NCBI RefSeq assembly: GCF_019430945.1
Contig: NZ_JAHYCB010000007.1
Location: 310,001 to 374,000, forward strand
Reading direction: 5' to 3'
From: Neorhizobium populisoli
GTDB taxonomy: Bacteria > Pseudomonadota > Alphaproteobacteria > Rhizobiales > Rhizobiaceae
DNA: 64,000 bases
This document shows positions 10,574 through 19,838 of the stretch, piece after piece. The notes below the pieces were generated by a model, which was not told where the DNA came from, searched no databases, and worked only from the letters and a program-made list of their open reading frames with translations. Each line of letters begins with the position of its first letter. Within the stretch, counting starts at the first letter, position 1. Both the position numbers and the translations under genes were made by a program.

Positions 10574-10702
10574 TTACGGAAACAGGCCGAGCGTCACTGC
10601 GCCGACAAACACGAAAGCGGCTGCAACGAGGACCGTATTGGCCGCCAAATGCCACTTGTTGGCAAAGGTGACGCGAACAGGGAAAGACCTTGGATGCTGC
10701 AT
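10574..10702 (-). CDS. Small one-helix membrane protein (42 aa)
   Basis: A 42-codon frame starts at an ATG preceded by GGGAGA at about 7 nt. The peptide has a basic N-terminal third (MQHPRSFPVRVTF), a KW pair, and then a single hydrophobic stretch of about 22 residues (TVLVAAAFVFVGAVTLGLF) ending in FP. This gives an N-in one-pass inner-membrane topology. The good ribosome binding site, the start and stop bracketing a complete helix, and the terminator on its 3' side argue that it is real. I cannot name a family. Small membrane proteins of this shape are often left unannotated. Confidence 0.65.
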   Translation of the reverse strand: MQHPRSFPVRVTFANKWHLAANTVLVAAAFVFVGAVTLGLFP

Positions 10703-10894
10703 GGATATCTCCCGGGTTCTTCTGGCTCCGCCCTTATCCGGGCGTTTCCTTACTGTATCCTATCTCGAGTAACCCGATAGAGATAATGTTCCTCAGCCCT
10801 CGCGGTTCCGTAGAAAATCCTTTTTTCTTAACGCCACATGAACGGAATTAACGGATTGTTATACCCTGCCCCACGGTAAGGCATAATATCGCCC

Positions 10895-11869
10895 TCATCC
10901 CGGAAACTTGTCGAGCGCCAGCTTGAACACGTCTCCGTCGATATTGCCGCCCGAGCAGACCGCGATCACCGTGTCTCCCAAAGTCTCGCCATGGAAGAGC
11001 GCGGCCGCCAGCGCCACCGCCCCGCCAGGCTCGACGACGATTTTCAATCGGTTGAACGCCAGTGAAATCGCATGAAGCGCCTCGTCTTCGGTGACGACCA
11101 GCCCCGGGCCGCAGAGCCGCGACATGATCGGGAAGGTGATGTCGCCCGGCTGCGGCGAAAGGATCGCGTCGCAGAGCGAGCCTGAAAGCTGCGCATTACG
11201 TTCGATCTTGCCGGAGGCGATCGAGCGGGCGGTATCGTCAAAACCTTCCGGCTCGCAGGAATGCACGAGGAAGCCGGGCGCCCTCGCTTCCAGCGCCAAC
11301 GCGATGCCAGACAACAGCCCGCCGCCACTGACGGGCACCAGCACGTCCGCCTTCTCGACGCCGAATTCCTTTGCCTGCTCGGCAATCTCGAGGCCGACCG
11401 TGGCCTGACCGGCAATCACCAGCGGCTCGTCGAACGGCTTGATCAGCGTCAGGCCGCGCTCCTTGGAAAGGCGGTCGCCGATCTCGTCGCGGCTTTCCTT
11501 GATGCGGTCGTAAAGCACCACTTCGGCACCATAGGCGCGGGTGTTCTCGATCTTGATGCGCGGCGCATCGGCCGGCATGATGATGACGCTCGGAATGCCG
11601 TGCAGCCTGGCGGCCAGCGCCACGCCCTGCGCGTGATTGCCGGAGGAAAACGCAATGACGCCCTTCGCCCGCACGTCCGGAGACAAAGCCGAAATTGCCG
11701 ACCACGCACCGCGAAACTTGAACGAGCCTGTGTGCTGAAGGCATTCCGGCTTCACGAGGATGCGCCGTCCGGCGATCTCGTCGAGAAACGGGGAAGACAG
11801 CAGCGGCGTGCGGCGCGCCTGGCCTTCGAGGCGGACGCGGGCGGCTTCGATCATCGTGATATCGGTCAT
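10895..11869 (-). CDS. PLP-dependent threonine/serine dehydratase family enzyme
   Basis: A 324-aa fold-type II pyridoxal-phosphate enzyme. The Schiff-base lysine is K51 in the motif GSFKFRGA. Other family landmarks are SSGNHAQGVA near 80-90 (substrate and carboxylate loop), the phosphate-binding glycine loop SGGGLLSG near 175, and CSGGNIDG near the C-terminus. It has no C-terminal ACT regulatory domain, so it is the short catabolic or racemase-like type (threonine dehydratase, serine racemase or hydroxyaspartate dehydratase) rather than biosynthetic IlvA. The start chosen is the ATG at 11869; an upstream in-frame start at 11896 would add nine polar residues. It is the last gene of a minus-strand run after the phospholipase D and EEP genes. 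Confidence 0.85.
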   Translation of the reverse strand: MTDITMIEAARVRLEGQARRTPLLSSPFLDEIAGRRILVKPECLQHTGSFKFRGAWSAISALSPDVRAKGVIAFSSGNHAQGVALAARLHGIPSVIIMPADAPRIKIENTRAYGAEVVLYDRIKESRDEIGDRLSKERGLTLIKPFDEPLVIAGQATVGLEIAEQAKEFGVEKADVLVPVSGGGLLSGIALALEARAPGFLVHSCEPEGFDDTARSIASGKIERNAQLSGSLCDAILSPQPGDITFPIMSRLCGPGLVVTEDEALHAISLAFNRLKIVVEPGGAVALAAALFHGETLGDTVIAVCSGGNIDGDVFKLALDKFPG

Positions 11870-11954
11870 GGGATTTTCCGGTTCGGAGCGGGACAAAAGA
11901 GATCGAAGCCGAACCTATCGGCGGAATTTGCGCCGGTAAAGCGCCGAGACACTT

Positions 11955-12788
11955 TCAGCCGATTTCCGAAGCGGCGGCAATCGGCGACGAGCCGAGTTTC
12001 ACAACCGCCTTGATCGGCAGATGGTCGGAGGCGAGCCGCGCCAGCGCAGAATCATGCGTCTCGACCACCTCGATCAGGCCCGGCCGGTTCGCCATGATGC
12101 GATCCAGCGCAAGGACAGGCAGGCGGGATGGAAAGCTCGGAACCGCCGCCGGCAGGCCGAACACGGTCGCCAGCGTATTCAGCGACGACCGGTCACCCAG
12201 CCGCCATTCGTTGAGATCCCCCATCAGTACGGTCGGGTGCTCCTCACGGGACCGCAGGATGTCGAGGATCATCCGCGCCTGCTGCTGCCGCGAACGATTG
12301 AGCAGGCCGAGATGCGCCGCGATGATCCGAAAAGTGCTGCCGTCCTTGAGTTCCAGCTCCGTCATCAGGGCGCCACGCGGCTCAAGCCCCGGCAGCTTCA
12401 CCTGATGCACATCGCGCACCAGGCCCTCGCGAAACAACACGACATTGCCGTGCCAGCCATGCGCCTTGGAGACGCCGGAGATCGGTACCGGGAAAAGCCC
12501 TGTCTCCCGCTCCATCCATGCAAGGTCCAAAAGCCCGCGCCGCTCGCCGAAACGGGTATCGGCCTCCTGCAGCGCAATCACATCGGCGCCGATTTCGCGG
12601 ATCACATGGCTGGTACGGGCCGGATCGAACCTGCCGTCGACGCCGACGCATTTATGGACATTGTAGGATGCGACCAGCATTCCGGCCGGCCTGTCAGGCA
12701 ACGCGGCAAAGGCGCCGGCGCCGCGGCTCTTGCGAGCCCGGATCGAGGCTATGATGCTGGCTGGAAGATTAGGGCGCTTTTCCCGCAT
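11955..12788 (-). CDS. Endonuclease/exonuclease/phosphatase (EEP) superfamily protein
   Basis: About 277 aa. The EEP core begins with LVASYNVHKC near residue 38, followed by IALQEAD (metal-binding Glu), HGWHGNVVLF, an AAHLGL segment, GDLNEW (catalytic Asp/Asn) and a terminal SDHLPIKAV (catalytic Asp-His). These are the complete Mg-dependent phosphodiesterase residues of the DNase I/sphingomyelinase-like fold. It follows directly after the cardiolipin-synthase-type gene with a 61-nt gap; EEP proteins often sit beside PLD/cardiolipin synthase genes, which hints at a phospholipid or nucleotide phosphodiester substrate. The start is uncertain: a TTG at 12815 is also in frame. Confidence 0.85.
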   Translation of the reverse strand: MREKRPNLPASIIASIRARKSRGAGAFAALPDRPAGMLVASYNVHKCVGVDGRFDPARTSHVIREIGADVIALQEADTRFGERRGLLDLAWMERETGLFPVPISGVSKAHGWHGNVVLFREGLVRDVHQVKLPGLEPRGALMTELELKDGSTFRIIAAHLGLLNRSRQQQARMILDILRSREEHPTVLMGDLNEWRLGDRSSLNTLATVFGLPAAVPSFPSRLPVLALDRIMANRPGLIEVVETHDSALARLASDHLPIKAVVKLGSSPIAAASEIG

Positions 12789-12849
12789 GGCTCCGAAGGT
12801 CGTTCGCAGATGCAAAAACTATAGGGCAATACGCCCCATCTTCCATACA

Positions 12850-14310
12850 CTAGAGGTAGGGCGAACCCAGCCACAATACGCGCTCCACGAGCCGGATGAG
12901 GAAGGGTCTCTCTCTTAACCCCTCAAGGGTCACTTCGGTTGCGGAAGAAATTGCCAGATCGATCCTTCTTTCCAGCGCTTCTGCAAAAGGACAGTCGAGA
13001 ACTTCCAGATCCACCTCGAAATTCAGCCGCAGCGACCGCGGGTCGAGATTGGAGGAACCGACATAGGCCCAGCATCCGTCGATCGCCAGCAGCTTGGAAT
13101 GGTTGAATGGGCCGGACGCCCGCCAGATGCGGCAATAATTCTTCAGCATCTGGTCGAACTGCGCCGTCATCGCCCGGTCGACGAGGACGAGATTGTTGGA
13201 GGTCGGCACGACGATATCGACCCGCACACCGCGCCGCGCCGCGGTGATGAGCGCGGTGATCAGCTCGCGGTCCGGCAGGAAATAAGGCGACACGATCCGG
13301 ATCGACGAACGGGCAACCGAAAACGCCCCCATCAGCATCTTGTGATTGGTTTCCAGGCTACGGTCGGGCCCGGAGGAAACCGCACGAACGACCACAGCCC
13401 GTCCCGGCTCGGTCTCCGGCGTCTGCAACGTCCATGCCTCGCCTTCGATTGTCTCGCCGCTGGCAAACTGCCAGTCCGCCGCCGCGATCGCTACCAGATC
13501 GGCAACGACCGGGCCGGTCACCTTGAAATGCGTATCGAAAGAACACTTGCTACCGCTAAGCTCTTTCGAAAAACCCTCGCGAATATTCATGCCGCCGGTA
13601 AAGGCGACGCGCCCGTCGATCACCATGATCTTCCGGTGGGTGCGCAGGTTCGCATAGGGCAATCTCAGGCCCATGATGACATTGCCGTTGAAGACATCGA
13701 CGTTGACGCCGCCGTCCCGCAACATGCCAAGCACGCTCGGCACCGAATACCGCGCGCCGACCGCATCGATCAGCACCCGTACGTCGACGCCGCGCTTGAC
13801 CGCAGCGCTCAATGCTTCCGCAAACCGGATACCGATCCGGTCTCGGTCGAAAATATAGGTCTCGAGAATGATGCTGCGCTCGGCCTCGCCGATCGCCTTC
13901 AGCATCGCCCCATAGGCCTCGTCGCCGGTATCGAGCGCGACAATCGAATTGCCGGTCGTCAGCCGATGGCTCGTCACCCGGTCGCCAAGCGTTTTCAGCG
14001 CTTTGAAACGCTGGCCGAACTGGGTGGCGACCAGTTCGTCGCTCGCATCATAGGAAGCAAAGTCTGCCCGGATGCGGCCCTGCAACAGCGCACGCCTGTC
14101 GCTGATGACGTTGCGGCGGATGCGGTTGACGCCGGCAATCAGGTAAAGTCCGGCTCCGATGATCGGCGACAATACGATGACACCGACCCAGCCGATCGCG
14201 GATCGCACCTCTTCCTTCGTCATCGCCGCATGAATGGCCGCAGCCGTCCCCGCAACGACTGAGATGGTGAACAGGATATGCGGCCAATAGGTCTCAGCGA
14301 GGTCGAGCAT
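12850..14310 (-). CDS. cls: Phospholipase D / cardiolipin synthase family protein
   Basis: About 486 aa with two N-terminal membrane segments (roughly residues 7-25 and 40-58) and two PLD catalytic domains. Each domain has an HKD motif: HRKIMVIDG with FTGGMN near residue 225, and HSKLLAIDG with VGSSNLDPRS near residue 402. This is the layout of bacterial cardiolipin synthase, which joins two phosphatidylglycerols in the inner membrane. The frame is open up to 14574, but the extra 88 residues would be translated from an intergenic palindromic repeat, so I place the start at the ATG at 14310, just before the first membrane helix. The closeness to the EEP gene suggests a lipid-related pair. Confidence 0.88.
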   Translation of the reverse strand: MLDLAETYWPHILFTISVVAGTAAAIHAAMTKEEVRSAIGWVGVIVLSPIIGAGLYLIAGVNRIRRNVISDRRALLQGRIRADFASYDASDELVATQFGQRFKALKTLGDRVTSHRLTTGNSIVALDTGDEAYGAMLKAIGEAERSIILETYIFDRDRIGIRFAEALSAAVKRGVDVRVLIDAVGARYSVPSVLGMLRDGGVNVDVFNGNVIMGLRLPYANLRTHRKIMVIDGRVAFTGGMNIREGFSKELSGSKCSFDTHFKVTGPVVADLVAIAAADWQFASGETIEGEAWTLQTPETEPGRAVVVRAVSSGPDRSLETNHKMLMGAFSVARSSIRIVSPYFLPDRELITALITAARRGVRVDIVVPTSNNLVLVDRAMTAQFDQMLKNYCRIWRASGPFNHSKLLAIDGCWAYVGSSNLDPRSLRLNFEVDLEVLDCPFAEALERRIDLAISSATEVTLEGLRERPFLIRLVERVLWLGSPYL

Positions 14311-14622
14311 GATGTGAGATATAGGGGCGACGAGCGTTTCCACAATTGGAGCTGGAACGGGGATTTGGGGGCGGTGGAGAGTTACCTGATATCTGAGTTT
14401 GCCAGCCCTCACCATCCTCACAGGCGACAGAGCAATGGAATGCGAAGCGGTGCCGCAGTCTCCATTCTTCCCCCTTGCGGGGAAGATGTCAGCGGAGCTG
14501 ACAGATGGGGGTGGTGCCACGAACCCGACGGTAGAATGTGCTGAACCACCCCCCTCTGTCGCTTCCAGCGACATCTCCCCCGCAAGGGGGGAGATAGGGA
14601 GGATGCCGCACCGCCACGCCTC
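14311..14622. other. Intergenic region carrying a mosaic palindromic repeat
   Basis: This 312-base gap between the aminotransferase stop codon and the phospholipase D start contains an inverted repeat pair (14466-14595) and probably the promoter of the cls gene between about 14311 and 14460. No independent coding sequence is supported. Confidence 0.6.
14466..14595. repeat. Inverted pair of about 48-bp intergenic palindromic repeats
   Basis: Two related copies face each other: 14466-14514 and 14546-14595. Each has a CCCC-TTGCGGGG-type short hairpin, then an AGATGTC segment with its own small hairpin, then a GGGGGTGG end. The same consensus (AATCTCCCYCCTTGYGGGGG followed by AGATG and CAGAGGGGGGT) recurs at 23615-23820. 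It is a dispersed extragenic repeat of the kind common in rhizobial genomes. Confidence 0.75.
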
Positions 14623-15978
14623 TCAACCAGCCAGCTGCTTCTGAAACTCATCCAGCGAAGCCTCGAACGTGTCGAAGATCGTATCCACCTGCGCCTCGGT
14701 GATGATCATCGGCGGGCACAACGCCATCGAGTCACCGATGGCGCGGGAGATCAGCCCCTTCTCCGTCATGATCGCAAACAGCTTCGGGCCAAGCTGACCA
14801 GCTGCGAAACCTTCACGCGGCTTCAGCTCCAGCGCGCCGATCAGGCCGACGCCGCGGGCTTCGATCGCCAGCGGATGGCCTTCCAGCGCCTTCAGCCGCG
14901 ACTGGAATTTCGGTGCCAGCGCCCGGACGTTGCCGAGCAGATCACGCTCTTCGATGATCGCGATGTTTTCCAGCGCAACCGCTGCGGCAACCGGATGGCC
15001 GGCCGCCGTCACGCCATGCCCGAACGTGCCGATCTTGGCGGATTCATCGGCCAGCGGCCCGTAAACGTTCTCGTTGATCAGCAGCGCCGAGATCGGCTGG
15101 TAGGAAGACGAGAGCTGCTTCGACAGCGTCATGATATCCGGCTGCATCGCATAGGTCGTCGTGCCGAACATCTCGCCGGTACGGCCGAAACCGCAGATCA
15201 CTTCATCGGCGATCAGCAGGATATCGTATTTCTTCAAGACCTTCTGGATCGCATCCCAATAACCGGCCGGCGGCACGATGACGCCGCCCGCACCCATTAC
15301 CGGCTCGCCGATGAAGGCGGCAACGGTTTCCGGGCCTTCCTTGAGGATCAGGTCTTCCAGCTCCTTGGCGCAACGCGTCACGAATGCCGCTTCCGTTTCG
15401 CCTTCCTGCTTGAAGGCGCGATAATGCGGGCAGCTCGTGTGGAAGATACCGGCGAGCGGCAGATCGAACGAGCGATGGTTGTTCGGCAGGCCGGTCAGGC
15501 TGGCGCTTGCCACCGTCACGCCGTGATAGCCCTTGATGCGCGAGATGATCTTCTTCTTTTCCGGCTTACCCAGCGCGTTCGAACGATACCAGACCATTTT
15601 CACAGCCGTGTCGTTGGCTTCCGAACCCGAGTTCGTGAAATAGGCCTTCGACATCGGCACCGGCGCCATCTGGATCAGCTTTTCGGCAAGCTCGATCGAC
15701 GGGGCGTGACTGCGAGCCGTGAAGGTGTGGTAATAGGGCAGCTTCGCCATCTGCCTGGCCGCGGCCTCTACCAGCCGGTTTTCGCCGAAACCGACACCGA
15801 CGCTCCAGAGGCCGGACATCGCCTCGATATATTTCTTGCCGCTCACGTCATAGACATAGATGCCCTCGCCGCGATCGATCACCAGCGAACCGTCACGCTC
15901 CAGCGCGCGGGCGTTGGTGTAGGAGTGTAGGTGATAGGCCCTGTCGCGGGCTTCGATGGAATTCGGCTGATCAGTCAC
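14623..15978 (-). CDS. Class III aminotransferase (omega-amino acid:pyruvate type)
   Basis: A 451-aa PLP enzyme that transfers a terminal amino group from an omega-amino acid or amine, usually to pyruvate. Class III landmarks: SGLWSVGVGFG near 55-65, FTNSGSEANDTA near 115-125 (phosphate-binding), GYHGVT near 155, EPVMGAGG near 225, LIADEVICGFGRTG near 255-270 (the Asp that contacts the PLP pyridine nitrogen), and the Schiff-base lysine in MTLSKQLSS near 290. The start is a GTG at 15978, preceded by AGGAGG at good spacing. It stands alone and is followed by the repeat-containing gap. Class III members are hard to tell apart by sequence; taurine, beta-alanine or putrescine could also be the donor. 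Confidence 0.9.
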   Translation of the reverse strand: MTDQPNSIEARDRAYHLHSYTNARALERDGSLVIDRGEGIYVYDVSGKKYIEAMSGLWSVGVGFGENRLVEAAARQMAKLPYYHTFTARSHAPSIELAEKLIQMAPVPMSKAYFTNSGSEANDTAVKMVWYRSNALGKPEKKKIISRIKGYHGVTVASASLTGLPNNHRSFDLPLAGIFHTSCPHYRAFKQEGETEAAFVTRCAKELEDLILKEGPETVAAFIGEPVMGAGGVIVPPAGYWDAIQKVLKKYDILLIADEVICGFGRTGEMFGTTTYAMQPDIMTLSKQLSSSYQPISALLINENVYGPLADESAKIGTFGHGVTAAGHPVAAAVALENIAIIEERDLLGNVRALAPKFQSRLKALEGHPLAIEARGVGLIGALELKPREGFAAGQLGPKLFAIMTEKGLISRAIGDSMALCPPMIITEAQVDTIFDTFEASLDEFQKQLAG

Positions 15979-16119
15979 GGCGGACCTCCTATAAGCGCGG
16001 CATTATAGGAAAGTCATAGGCGGAAACGGCGATATTGGACACCCCCAATCGCCGCTTCCTCATCCGTCAAACGTTCAAAATAATTGACGTTTCGATCAAT
16101 CCGCTTTGTCTATGCCGGA

Positions 16120-17553
16120 TTATTTCTGCGCCATGGCGGCGACCGGCGGTTCGGCGCCCTCGGGAATCGGGCTCTTGTAATCCTGCCCCTTGCGACGCTT
16201 CTTCAAATCGGCCCAGGCCGCTTCGCGCAACTGATCGCTTGTCATCGCCGCAATACCGGTCGCAGCCATCGCCTTTGCGGCAGACACCATGCCCTTGTGT
16301 GCGAGCGGGCTCTGGCCCTGCGCCACCACCTGCCAGGTGTGAAGCTGCGTACCGACGGCAAGCGTCGCACCATAGGCCTGCACGGTCGGCACCACCCAGC
16401 TGACATCACCCACGTCGGTCGAGCCGCCCATCTGGCGATTTTCGTTATGGGCCGGCAGGATGAAATCGGCGAGCGCGATATCCTTCTGCTCCAGACGCTC
16501 CTGGTTCCAGCTCGCCGCGATATCTTCCGGTGTCAGCGTCTCGCGGATCTTCTCGGCAAAGGCCTGGTCTTCCGCATCGAACGGCGGCGGGCCCATGCTG
16601 TCCCAGACGTCCTGCATCACATCCATCAGCGGTGTGTTGACGACGAGGTTGGAAACGCCGGCGAGAATGGTGCTCTGGACCTTGGTTTCGGTCATCAGCG
16701 CTGCACCTTCGGCCACTTTCTTGACACGCTCGATCAGCGTGAACAGGCCCGGCAGGTCGGCGGAGCGGACGACGTAACGCACCTTGGCATGCGCCTGCAC
16801 GACGTTCGGCGAAATGCCGCCGGTGTCGAGAACCGCGTAATGGATGCGGCTTTCGGACGGCATGTGTTCGCGCATATAATTGACACCGACGCTCATCAAC
16901 TCGACGGCATCGAGCGCGCTGCGGCCAAGCTCCGGGACCGCCGAGGCATGTGCCGCACGGCCGGTGAACACGAAATCGATGCGGCAATTGGCGAGCGACG
17001 TCTCGCGCTGCACGCCGGCGAAATTGCTCGGGTGCCAGCTGATGGCGATATCGACATCCTTGAAGGCGCCTTCACGCACCATGAAGGCCTTGGCCGCACC
17101 GCCCTCTTCCGCCGGGCAGCCGTAATAGCGCACGCGGCCGGGGGTTCCGGTCTTTTCCAGCCAGTCCTTCAACGCCGTCGCGGCGAGCAGCGAGGCAGAG
17201 CCGAGGAGATTATGGCCGCAGCCATGCCCATTGGCGCCAGCCGTCATTGGATCATGATGATCGACGCCGGCTTTCTGGCTCAAGCCCGCAAGCGCGTCGT
17301 ATTCGCCGAGAAATGCAATGACCGGACCGCCCTCGCCCGCTTCGCCGATCAAAGCGGTTGGAATGCCGGCGACGTTTTCGGTGATCCTGAAGCCCTGTGT
17401 TTCCAGCATTTCACGATGCGCGGCAGTGGAAAGCGTTTCCATGTAGCAGGTTTCCGGCGTCTCCCAGACACGGTCCGCAAGCTCGGTAAACACGTCCTTT
17501 TTGCGGTCGATGAAGTCCCAAACGAGGGGGAGATTGGAATTACCGGTCGTCAT
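16120..17553 (-). CDS. M20 family amidohydrolase, AbgB-like
   Basis: About 477 aa, similar in layout to the AbgB subunit of p-aminobenzoyl-glutamate hydrolase and to related aminoacylase/indole-acetyl-amino-acid hydrolases. It shows FLGEYDALAGLSQ near 74-86, GHGCGHNLLG near 107-116 (metal-binding His and Cys), GCPAEEGG near 145 (catalytic Glu pair) and GRAAHAS near 200 (lid-domain His). The C-terminal QMGGSTDVGDVSW supplies the last metal ligand region. The ATG at 17553 is preferred over one at 17574 because AGAGG lies about 10 nt before it. It is divergent from dppA, so uptake of peptides or acyl-amino acids by the Dpp system next door could feed it; that link is inference. Confidence 0.85.
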   Translation of the reverse strand: MTTGNSNLPLVWDFIDRKKDVFTELADRVWETPETCYMETLSTAAHREMLETQGFRITENVAGIPTALIGEAGEGGPVIAFLGEYDALAGLSQKAGVDHHDPMTAGANGHGCGHNLLGSASLLAATALKDWLEKTGTPGRVRYYGCPAEEGGAAKAFMVREGAFKDVDIAISWHPSNFAGVQRETSLANCRIDFVFTGRAAHASAVPELGRSALDAVELMSVGVNYMREHMPSESRIHYAVLDTGGISPNVVQAHAKVRYVVRSADLPGLFTLIERVKKVAEGAALMTETKVQSTILAGVSNLVVNTPLMDVMQDVWDSMGPPPFDAEDQAFAEKIRETLTPEDIAASWNQERLEQKDIALADFILPAHNENRQMGGSTDVGDVSWVVPTVQAYGATLAVGTQLHTWQVVAQGQSPLAHKGMVSAAKAMAATGIAAMTSDQLREAAWADLKKRRKGQDYKSPIPEGAEPPVAAMAQK

Positions 17554-18083
17554 GAAATCGTTGCCTCTATGCATCTACTCTGTTCGGAAGGCCCGAAACG
17601 TACTCCATTCTTCGGTGATGGCAATGCGGCGAAGCGGCAAAATTCGCTGCGGGAAAAATCGGTACAGCAGGAATACGGAAGTGATCGGCACGCGAATCTT
17701 AGCATCTCGACAACGACATGATAATCGCTATGCTCCCGCGCCACGGCCCGCAGGCAAATCTTTAAAAACGAGCCGAAAACAAAAAGAACATACGGGGATT
17801 TTGCCAATTTTGTGGAATTTTTTCCAAAAATCATTGCGGGCGTGAAATTTCGGTGTTGCCGACAGACTGTCGACCGAAATGAAGCTATAGGGGAAAGCGC
17901 GGTTTTTGAGACGAAGCGGACCCGCCAGGAGAAACTGATAAGACAGCGGCTGCAGCGAAAAATCGCCGGCCAGGAGGTGGCAGACAAGACGATCAGGTTC
18001 AGGGGCGCAAGGGAGCGCGCCATGACAATTTCAAAACAACCGGCCGAGCCAACAAGCCGGCCAAAGGTCATTGGGAGACCATC
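17554..18083. other. Divergent regulatory region and long leader of dppA
   Basis: About 530 bases separate the divergent AbgB-like gene and dppA. An A/T-rich stretch at about 17760-17835 is the best candidate for the dppA promoter. The last part (about 18035-18065) holds a short hairpin, CCGGC with its complement, just before the GGGAG ribosome binding site. A GGGAG site at the start of a binding-protein gene is the kind of target described for the rhizobial AbcR small RNAs; that is a suggestion only. A plus-strand open frame at 17812-18087 shows no family features. Confidence 0.5.
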
Positions 18084-19679
18084 ATGAAGTACAAACTGAC
18101 CCTTGCTGCAGCGCTGCTGTCGGCAACCATGTTCGCCGGCGCTGCAAGCGCCAAGACTTTCGTGTACTGCTCCGAAGGTTCGCCGGAAGGCTTCGACCCG
18201 GGCATCTACACCGCCGGCACCACGTTCGATGCCTCGGCGCACCCGATCTACAACCGCCTCCTCGAATTCAAGCCGGGCACGACGCAGCCGGAAGCCGCTC
18301 TGGCTCAGAGCTGGGAAATTTCCGCTGACGGCACCGTCTACACGTTCAAGCTCCGCCCGAACGTCAAGTTCCAGACGACCGACTTCTTCAAGCCGACCCG
18401 CAACCTGACTGCCGACGACGTCGTTTTCTCGATCGGCCGCCAGGTCGATGAAAAGAACGCCTGGAACAAGTACATTTCCGGCGCTTCCTGGGAATATGCC
18501 GAAGGCATGGGCTTCCCGAAGCTCATCAAGTCGGTCGAAAAGGTCGACGACCTGACCGTCAAGATGACGCTCAACCGTCCGGAAGCTCCGTTCCTCGCCA
18601 ACCTTGCCATGCCGTTCGCTTCGATCCTGTCGAAGGAATATGCCGACAGCCTCGAAAAGGCCGGCAAGAAGGAACAGCTGAACCAGCAGCCGGTCGGCAC
18701 GGGTCCGTTCACCTTCGTCGGTTACCAGCAGGATGCCGTCATCCGCTACACCAAGAACAAGGATTTCTGGGGCACCGCTCCGAAGATCGACGATCTCGTC
18801 TTCGCGATCACCACCGATGCCGCCGTTCGTTACCAGAAGCTGAAGGCCAACGAGTGCCAGCTGATGCCGTATCCGAACGCAGCTGACGTCAAGTCGATGA
18901 AGTCCGACTCGAACCTCAAGGTTCTGGAGCAGGAAGGCCTCAACATCGCCTACCTCGCCTACAACACGACCCAGGCTCCGTTCGACAAGCTCGAAGTCCG
19001 CCAGGCGCTGAACAAGGCGATCAACAAGAAGGCTATCGTCGACGCCGTCTTCCAGGGCATGGCGACCCCGGCCGTCAACCCGATCCCGCCGACCATGTGG
19101 TCCTACAACAAGGACACCAAGGACGACACCTACGACCTCGAAGCTTCCAAGAAGATGCTGGCCGATGCAGGCGTCAAGAACCTTTCCATGAAGGTCTGGG
19201 CGATGCCGGTTTCGCGTCCCTACATGCTGAATGCACGTCGCGCTGCCGAAATCATCCAGGACGATTTCGCCAAGGTCGGCGTCAAGGTCGAGATCGTGTC
19301 CTACGAGTGGGCTGAATACCTCAACCGCTCCAAGGCCAAGGACCGTGACGGCGCTGCCATCATGGGCTGGACCGGCGACAACGGCGACCCGGACAACTTC
19401 CTCGACACCCTGCTTGGTTGCGACGCCGTCGGCGGCAACAACCGCGCTCAGTGGTGCAACAAGGAGTTCGACGCCCTCGTGAAGAAGGCCAAGACCGTTT
19501 CTGACGTCGGCGAACGCACCAAGCTCTACGAACAGGCGCAGGTCATCTTCAAGAAAGAAGCTCCTTGGGCCACGATCGACCACTCGCTTGCCGTCGTTCC
19601 GATGCGCAAGGGCGTGACCGGCTTCACCCAGAGCCCGCTCGGCGATTTCACCTTCGAAGCAGTCGATATCGCTGAGTAA
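18084..19679 (+). CDS. dppA: Dipeptide ABC transporter, periplasmic binding protein
   Basis: A 531-aa solute-binding protein of the SBP_bac_5 family. A Sec signal peptide is clear (KYK, a hydrophobic run, and cleavage after AGAASA near residue 23). The mature part starts KTFVYCSEGSPEGFDPG as in DppA. The distinctive region GWTGDNGDPDNF near 420, followed by LGCDAVGGNN and WCNKEFD, matches DppA and supports di/tripeptide (or heme/ALA-type) ligands. It delivers substrate to DppBC. It is preceded by GGGAG and followed by a terminator before dppB, so dppA should be made in excess over the membrane subunits. Confidence 0.95.
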   Translation: MKYKLTLAAALLSATMFAGAASAKTFVYCSEGSPEGFDPGIYTAGTTFDASAHPIYNRLLEFKPGTTQPEAALAQSWEISADGTVYTFKLRPNVKFQTTDFFKPTRNLTADDVVFSIGRQVDEKNAWNKYISGASWEYAEGMGFPKLIKSVEKVDDLTVKMTLNRPEAPFLANLAMPFASILSKEYADSLEKAGKKEQLNQQPVGTGPFTFVGYQQDAVIRYTKNKDFWGTAPKIDDLVFAITTDAAVRYQKLKANECQLMPYPNAADVKSMKSDSNLKVLEQEGLNIAYLAYNTTQAPFDKLEVRQALNKAINKKAIVDAVFQGMATPAVNPIPPTMWSYNKDTKDDTYDLEASKKMLADAGVKNLSMKVWAMPVSRPYMLNARRAAEIIQDDFAKVGVKVEIVSYEWAEYLNRSKAKDRDGAAIMGWTGDNGDPDNFLDTLLGCDAVGGNNRAQWCNKEFDALVKKAKTVSDVGERTKLYEQAQVIFKKEAPWATIDHSLAVVPMRKGVTGFTQSPLGDFTFEAVDIAE

Positions 19680-19700
19680 GTCATAGCTCACGACGATTTT

Positions 19701-19734
19701 GCCGCGGGAAGCGTTGCGTTTCCCGCGGCTTTTT
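19701..19734 (+). terminator. Terminator/attenuator between dppA and dppB
   Basis: A perfect 10-bp stem (GCCGCGGGAA with its complement) with a 9-nt loop is followed by a run of T. It lies 21 nt after the dppA stop. Partial readthrough would lower dppBCDF expression relative to the binding protein, a common arrangement in peptide-uptake operons. Confidence 0.85.
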
Positions 19735-19838
19735 CTTATGAAACGCCAAATTTCGGCGGCGACGCCATAATTGCCGCATCCATGGCTTGACAAAGCCCGG
19801 AATCGGCCACGAACCAAAAAACACCGTAAGGTTTTAGA

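Noticed and set aside
14311..14574. N-terminal extension of the phospholipase D gene to 14574
   Set aside because: The extra 88 codons run through an intergenic palindromic repeat; the membrane-anchor start at 14310 fits the family.
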